DNA of 64,000 nt from Bacteroidales bacterium (GTDB lineage Bacteria > Bacteroidota > Bacteroidia > Bacteroidales > GCA-2748055). Below the pieces are notes generated by a model. The model searched no databases. It was given only the letters and a program-made list of their open reading frames with translations, and had not been told where the DNA came from. Of this stretch, positions 59,672 to 64,000 are shown one piece after another. Where the stretch lies: assembly GCA_016936975.1 (NCBI GenBank), contig JAFGWU010000014.1, positions 87,529 through 151,528 on the forward strand, read 5' to 3'. Both the position numbers and the translations under genes were made by a program. Position 1 is the stretch's first letter, and every line of letters begins with the position of its first letter.

Positions 59672-60781
59672 GTGAGAAGCGTATATGTATCAGTTATAAA
59701 TGATCTGGTTACCGATCAGCGGGTCCGCAGACATGTCGATTTCCTGGTGGAGCGGGGGATGGAGGTGACATGGATTGGCCGCAGACTGAAAAACAGTCCG
59801 GATACAGGAGAAACTGCGTTCAGGGTGAAGCGGTTCAGGATGCTGTTCACCTCGGGGCCCCTGTTTTATGCCTGTTATAACCTTCGCCTCTTTTTCTATC
59901 TTCTGTTCAGGAGGCGGCCGTTGCTGCTGGTCAGCAATGACCTCGATACGCTTCCCGCCAATTACCTGGTCAGTAAGATACGGAGGGTGCACCTTCTTTA
60001 TGACAGTCACGAGTATTTTACCGGGGTGCCGGAACTGATCGGCCGTCCGCGTGTGCAGAAACTGTGGAAGCGTATTGAAGGCTTGCTGGTTCCCGGCCTG
60101 AAGCTGGCCATGACGGTCAGCCCTTCCATCGCCAATTTGTACCGGGAAAAATATCATGTTGACTTTGAGGTGGTCAGGAATCTTCCCCGGAAGAGGGGTC
60201 CGGTAAAGGATGCATCCTTTCGACTGCTCTATGAAGGGAAAAACATTATCCTTTACCAGGGTGCCGTTAACCTGGGGAGGGGCCTGGAATTACTGATCGA
60301 AACCATGATCTTTCTTGAACAGACCGTTTTCCTGATTGCCGGGGATGGGGATATTGTGAATGATCTAAGAGCCCTCATTCGGGAACGCGACCTGGGCGAC
60401 CGGGTCTTTCTGCTGGGACGCCTTCAGCCTGAGGAGCTCTTCCGGATCACGTGCAATGCCGACCTGGGAACCTCCATGGAGGAAGATCTCGGACTCAATT
60501 ACCGGTTTGCCCTGCCTAATAAGATATTCGATTATATCCAGGCAAGGATTCCCGTCCTCTGTTCCGATCTGCCGGAGATGAAAGCGGTGGTTGAGGATTA
60601 TAAGATTGGGATTGCCACTCCGGTGAGGGAGCCGGAGAAGCTTGCAGAGATCATTGAGGGGATGCTTGTCGGCCGGAAAGAGGGGCGCTGGGAAACTGCT
60701 CTCGAAGGAGCCTCCCGGCAACTCTGCTGGGAGAATGAATCTGCTGTTCTGGACAGGATGCTTTCAAAGCTGGGAATCTGA
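59672..60781 (+). CDS. family 4/GT1-like glycosyltransferase
   Basis: A 369-residue GT-B glycosyltransferase starting with GTG. The N-terminal domain contains VYVSVINDLVTDQRVRRHVDFLVERGMEVTWIGR and LLLVSNDLDTLPANYLVSKI; the C-terminal domain has the donor-binding ILYQGAVNLGRGLELLIETM and KIFDYIQARIPVLCSDLPEMKAVVEDYKIGI (E-x7-E-type region). Short intergenic distance to murB and sucB does not say more. Probably in cell-envelope polysaccharide or lipopolysaccharide synthesis. Donor sugar unknown. Confidence 0.85.
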   Translation: MRSVYVSVINDLVTDQRVRRHVDFLVERGMEVTWIGRRLKNSPDTGETAFRVKRFRMLFTSGPLFYACYNLRLFFYLLFRRRPLLLVSNDLDTLPANYLVSKIRRVHLLYDSHEYFTGVPELIGRPRVQKLWKRIEGLLVPGLKLAMTVSPSIANLYREKYHVDFEVVRNLPRKRGPVKDASFRLLYEGKNIILYQGAVNLGRGLELLIETMIFLEQTVFLIAGDGDIVNDLRALIRERDLGDRVFLLGRLQPEELFRITCNADLGTSMEEDLGLNYRFALPNKIFDYIQARIPVLCSDLPEMKAVVEDYKIGIATPVREPEKLAEIIEGMLVGRKEGRWETALEGASRQLCWENESAVLDRMLSKLGI

Positions 60782-60787
60782 AGGACC

Positions 60788-62053
60788 TCAAAGACCGAGC
60801 AGGACCGTTTCCTGAGAGGCACCCCCGAATAACATTTTTCCCGGATCTTCAATGAAATTCTTTATGCTCTTCAGGAAGCCCACCGAATCACGTCCGTCGA
60901 CTACCCTGTGATCATAACTGAGTGCGAGGTACATTATGGGCCGGATGACGATCTTTCCCTCCACAACAACCGGCCGTTCCACGATGTTGTGCATTCCCAG
61001 GATGGCCGACTGCGGCGGATTGAGGAGGGGTGTGGATAACATGGATCCATATATGCCGCCATTGGTTATTGTGAACGTTCCTCCGCTCATCTCTTCAATT
61101 CCCAGCCGTGCCTTCCTTGCTTTCCCGGCCAGTTCTGCGATCTGTTTCTCAATCTCAGCCATGCTCATCGACTCCGTATTCCGTATAACCGGAACCATCA
61201 GTCCCTTATCCGTCTGGACCGCAATGCCAATGTCGCAGTATTCCGGCGTTACGATTTCACCCCCATCGATAAAGGAGTTGACTTTCGGAAAGAGCCCAAG
61301 GGAACCGGTTACCGCCCTGGTGAAGAACGACATGAAACCAAGTTTGACGCCGTGTTTCTTCATAAACTGTTCCTGGTAAAGCCTGCGGATATTCATGACG
61401 GCACTCATATCCACCTCGTTGAAGGTGGTGAGCATGGCAGTCTCATTTTTAACGTTTACCAGCCGTTCACTGATTTTCTTCCTGAGCTGGCTGATCGGGA
61501 CACGCTCTTCTTTTCTCGATGCAGACCCGGACCGGAACAGACCCGTTGCCTGGTGAGATGAACCTGCCATAACGGCCTGAACGTCCCGGCTTGTAATTTT
61601 TCTAAGACCGGCAATAATATCTTCAACCGACAATCCCTCGTTTTCCATCATCTCCCTGGCCACAGGGGTAATTTTTACTTCAGGGAACCCGTTTTCTTTC
61701 CCGGCTTCAGCTTCCGGTTCATCCGGCTTATCAGCTTCGACAGATGATGGCTGTGGCCGGCCTTGGCCTTCGGGCGGCTCTTTCCTTTCACTCTTTTTGT
61801 CTGTTTCAGCAGGAGTGACAGAAGTATCGATGATGCAGGCTGTATCGCCGACCTTTGCCGTGGTCCCTGCCTGGATCAGAATCTTTATCTGTCCCGCCTT
61901 TTCTGCAATAAGGGGAAGCGTTGCTTTGTCGGACTCAATCTCTCCGACCTCCTGATCTTTCTCAACCATGGCTCCATCCTCCACGAGCCAGGAGGCCATC
62001 TCTACTTCCGTGATCGACTCCCCGGGGCTTGGTATCTTTAATTCAATGTTCAT
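60788..62053 (-). CDS. sucB: 2-oxoglutarate dehydrogenase E2, dihydrolipoyllysine succinyltransferase
   Basis: A 421-residue E2. The lipoyl domain (residues 1-75) has the lipoylation Lys43 in [12 protein letters not shown]; a Pro/Glu-rich linker leads to an E1/E3-binding domain ([20 protein letters not shown], about 130-165); the catalytic domain ends with [20 protein letters not shown], including the His and Asp of the acyltransferase. It moves succinyl groups from E1 to CoA. The gene is 17 bp downstream of sucA, and the pair forms the sucAB operon of the citric acid cycle. Confidence 0.94.
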   Translation of the reverse strand: MNIELKIPSPGESITEVEMASWLVEDGAMVEKDQEVGEIESDKATLPLIAEKAGQIKILIQAGTTAKVGDTACIIDTSVTPAETDKKSERKEPPEGQGRPQPSSVEADKPDEPEAEAGKENGFPEVKITPVAREMMENEGLSVEDIIAGLRKITSRDVQAVMAGSSHQATGLFRSGSASRKEERVPISQLRKKISERLVNVKNETAMLTTFNEVDMSAVMNIRRLYQEQFMKKHGVKLGFMSFFTRAVTGSLGLFPKVNSFIDGGEIVTPEYCDIGIAVQTDKGLMVPVIRNTESMSMAEIEKQIAELAGKARKARLGIEEMSGGTFTITNGGIYGSMLSTPLLNPPQSAILGMHNIVERPVVVEGKIVIRPIMYLALSYDHRVVDGRDSVGFLKSIKNFIEDPGKMLFGGASQETVLLGL

Positions 62054-62070
62054 GCTGAATAGATTTGGGA

Positions 62071-64000
62071 TTATTGTTCTGAAGAGGTGTCGAAATAATA
62101 GTGCTGTTTCAGTATTTCCTTACGGGAACTCCCTATAACGCACTGCAGTCCGCAATAAACATTCTGAAGTTCGCAGGTGCACTTCCGGAATACCTTGTCG
62201 ATTATTTCAACCTGACTTATCTCATGCAGTTTATGAAGTCCTGTTGCCGGACTTCCCGATGCCATACGTGTGACCGGGATGATATCCATCCCCTTCATCA
62301 GGTTCTGTACGTAATACCAGGCCCCCATGTTTTCGGGTTCCTCCTGAACCCATAGGGTCAGCATGTTATTCCTGTATTTCTTCAGGATCTCCCTGACCCG
62401 TCCGAGAGGGAAGGGGAAGATCTGTTCAATCCGGATCAGGGCGATATCCCTGGCTTTTAAGGCTTGCTTACGGGCAAGCAGATCATAATATACTTTTCCA
62501 CTGCAGAAAACCACCCGGCGAACCTCTTCCAGGTCGGTATCGGGATCATCATAAACCTGCATGAAGCGTCCGGTTTCCAGTTCCCCGAAGGTTGAAACAC
62601 ACCGGGGATGTCTCAGCAGGCTTTTCGGAGTGAAGATAACCAGCGGGACCCTGGTTTTCCTTTTGAGGTGTTGCCGGAGTACATGGAACATATTGGCCGG
62701 GGTGGTCGGATTGACCAGGTGAATGTTGTTCCGGGCGGCGAGCGCCAGAAATCGTTCGATACGTGCGCTGGAATGTTCAGGCCCCTGTCCCTCGAATCCG
62801 TGAGGCAGGAACAGCACCAATCCGCTCATGACACCCCATTTTTCCTCGGCACTGCTGATATACTGGTCGACGATCACCTGCGCTACATTGACAAAGTCGC
62901 CAAACTGGGCTTCCCAGATTGTCAGGGCTTCGGGAGAGGCCAGGGAATATCCGTACTCGAATCCCATCACGCCGTATTCATTCAGCGGGGAGTTGTAAAT
63001 CTGAAAAGGGGCCTGCCGGCTGTCGAGATGCTGAAGGGGTATGTAGGTCTCCCCGCTATCCTCCAGAACCAGTCCTGCATGGCGGTGGGAAAATGTTCCC
63101 CGGACGCTGTCCTGTCCGCTGATTCTCACAGGGTGTCCCTCCTTAAGAAGGGTGGCATAGGCCAGGAGTTCCCCGAGCGCCCAATCCAGGCGATCTTCAC
63201 CAATCATCTTCATGCGTTCTTCCATCAACCTGATGGTCTTCCGGTAAAAGTTTTTATCCCCGGGCAAGGTGTGAATCGCCCCGGCGATGGATCTCAACTC
63301 TGTTTCCGGAACCCCGGTTGGAAGGGATGCATTGAAATCCTCGTGATCGGCATACCGGTAATTGGCCCAGCTGGATTCAAGAAATTGCTGGATATGGACT
63401 TTTTGCAGTTTTCTGGCCTGTTCGAGCTGCTGCTCCAACTGTTGTTCAAAAACGGTTTCTGCCCGCTCTTTCTCTTCGGCCGTCATGATCCCCTCCTTAA
63501 CCAGCCTTTCACCGTAAATATCCATCAGGTTCGGGTGACTGGCAATGCTTTTGTATAATAGAGGCTGGGTGAATCGCGGTTCGTCCCCTTCGTTGTGACC
63601 GTATCTCCTGTAAGCGAGGATGTCGATGAATACGTCGGTATGAAAAGTCTGCCGGTACGCAATGGCCATACGGACCACATGGAGCAATCCTTCGGCATCG
63701 TCCCCGTTCACATGCCATATGGGTGCTTTGATGACCTTGCCGACATCCGTGCAGTAAGTGCTTGAACGGGCATCCAGGTAGTTGGTGGTGAATCCGACCT
63801 GGTTGTTGATGACAAAGTGGAGGGTTCCCCCCGTCCTGTAACCTTCCAGTTCCGACATCTGGATGACCTCATAAACGACACCCTGTCCCGCAATGGCAGC
63901 GTCTCCGTGGATGATTACCGGCAGCAGCATCCCGTGGTCTCCGTTGTAGCGGTTTTCTATCCGGGCCCTGGACACTCCCTCAATTATCGGGTATGAGGAT
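62071..64000 (-). CDS. sucA: 2-oxoglutarate dehydrogenase E1 (5' part outside window)
   Basis: The frame continues to the window edge without a start; an internal GTG at 63975 is not the true start. Over 640 codons are visible, corresponding to the middle and C-terminal thirds of the thiamine-dependent E1. Recognised segments: [37 protein letters not shown] (TPP site), [72 protein letters not shown] and [10 protein letters not shown] near the end. It decarboxylates 2-oxoglutarate and succinylates the E2 lipoyl arm. Odd: after the usual end the protein carries about 38 extra residues with four Cys ([15 protein letters not shown]), unlike normal SucA tails. Confidence 0.93.
   Translation of the reverse strand, partial: SSYPIIEGVSRARIENRYNGDHGMLLPVIIHGDAAIAGQGVVYEVIQMSELEGYRTGGTLHFVINNQVGFTTNYLDARSSTYCTDVGKVIKAPIWHVNGDDAEGLLHVVRMAIAYRQTFHTDVFIDILAYRRYGHNEGDEPRFTQPLLYKSIASHPNLMDIYGERLVKEGIMTAEEKERAETVFEQQLEQQLEQARKLQKVHIQQFLESSWANYRYADHEDFNASLPTGVPETELRSIAGAIHTLPGDKNFYRKTIRLMEERMKMIGEDRLDWALGELLAYATLLKEGHPVRISGQDSVRGTFSHRHAGLVLEDSGETYIPLQHLDSRQAPFQIYNSPLNEYGVMGFEYGYSLASPEALTIWEAQFGDFVNVAQVIVDQYISSAEEKWGVMSGLVLFLPHGFEGQGPEHSSARIERFLALAARNNIHLVNPTTPANMFHVLRQHLKRKTRVPLVIFTPKSLLRHPRCVSTFGELETGRFMQVYDDPDTDLEEVRRVVFCSGKVYYDLLARKQALKARDIALIRIEQIFPFPLGRVREILKKYRNNMLTLWVQEEPENMGAWYYVQNLMKGMDIIPVTRMASGSPATGLHKLHEISQVEIIDKVFRKCTCELQNVYCGLQCVIGSSRKEILKQHYYFDTSSEQ

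Overview
The window looks like a chromosomal segment of a Bacteroidota bacterium, probably from the Bacteroidales/Marinilabiliales side of the phylum. The signs are type IX secretion (Por) C-terminal tails on several secreted proteins, TonB-dependent receptors, a BtuG/DUF5074-type propeller protein, a FeoA-FeoB fusion, a CcsB-CcsA fusion, a periplasmic-propeller histidine kinase, and promoters of the Bacteroidota type (TTTG at -33, TAnnTTTG at -7). No SusC/SusD pair, complete insertion sequence, CRISPR array, or rRNA was seen.

1-5.5 kb (+): the end of a class I aminotransferase, a four-subunit ferredoxin-dependent 2-oxoacid oxidoreductase (delta, alpha, beta, gamma), a PhzF-like enzyme and a methyltransferase. 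5.5-10 kb (-): a cobalamin riboswitch heads three overlapping genes (T9SS-sorted surface protein, BtuB-like receptor, BtuG-like propeller), a B12 capture and uptake operon. 10-19.4 kb (-): nadD, gmk, yicC, a propeller histidine kinase, a MORN-repeat lipoprotein, a MATE transporter and tryptophanase. 19.9-31.7 kb: feoAB, ccsBA, a GNAT enzyme, an NfeD-like membrane protease, purB, an MsbA-like ABC exporter and a family 2 glycosyltransferase.

31.7-49.3 kb is an accessory region, in large parts visibly AT-rich and full of repeats and decayed genes. It holds a SAM methyltransferase and an M19 dipeptidase separated by an attC-like imperfect palindrome; a 125-bp leader repeated about 6.5 kb apart, each copy ending at GTT just before an AT-rich cargo gene; a sigma/anti-sigma-like pair; a 24-unit 21-bp minisatellite; a repeat protein; remnants of a VOC-family gene and of an outer-membrane barrel; secreted T9SS and beta-helix proteins; a frameshifted repeat protein; a TonB receptor; and a truncated beta-helix gene next to a tRNA-Ser. 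The best candidate for something undescribed is this cassette-like organisation: cargo genes whose 5' boundary (GTT...) is matched in inverted orientation at their own 3' boundary, as in integron cassettes, with no integrase in view.

49.5-64 kb returns to housekeeping genes: HU, a LytTR response regulator, class III and class I aminotransferases, htpG, methylglyoxal synthase, mltG, murB, a family 1 glycosyltransferase, and sucB plus the 3' part of sucA. Having both 2-oxoglutarate dehydrogenase and a ferredoxin-linked 2-oxoacid oxidoreductase suggests a facultative or microaerobic lifestyle. Short heptanucleotide tandem arrays are scattered between genes and, once, inside a gene.
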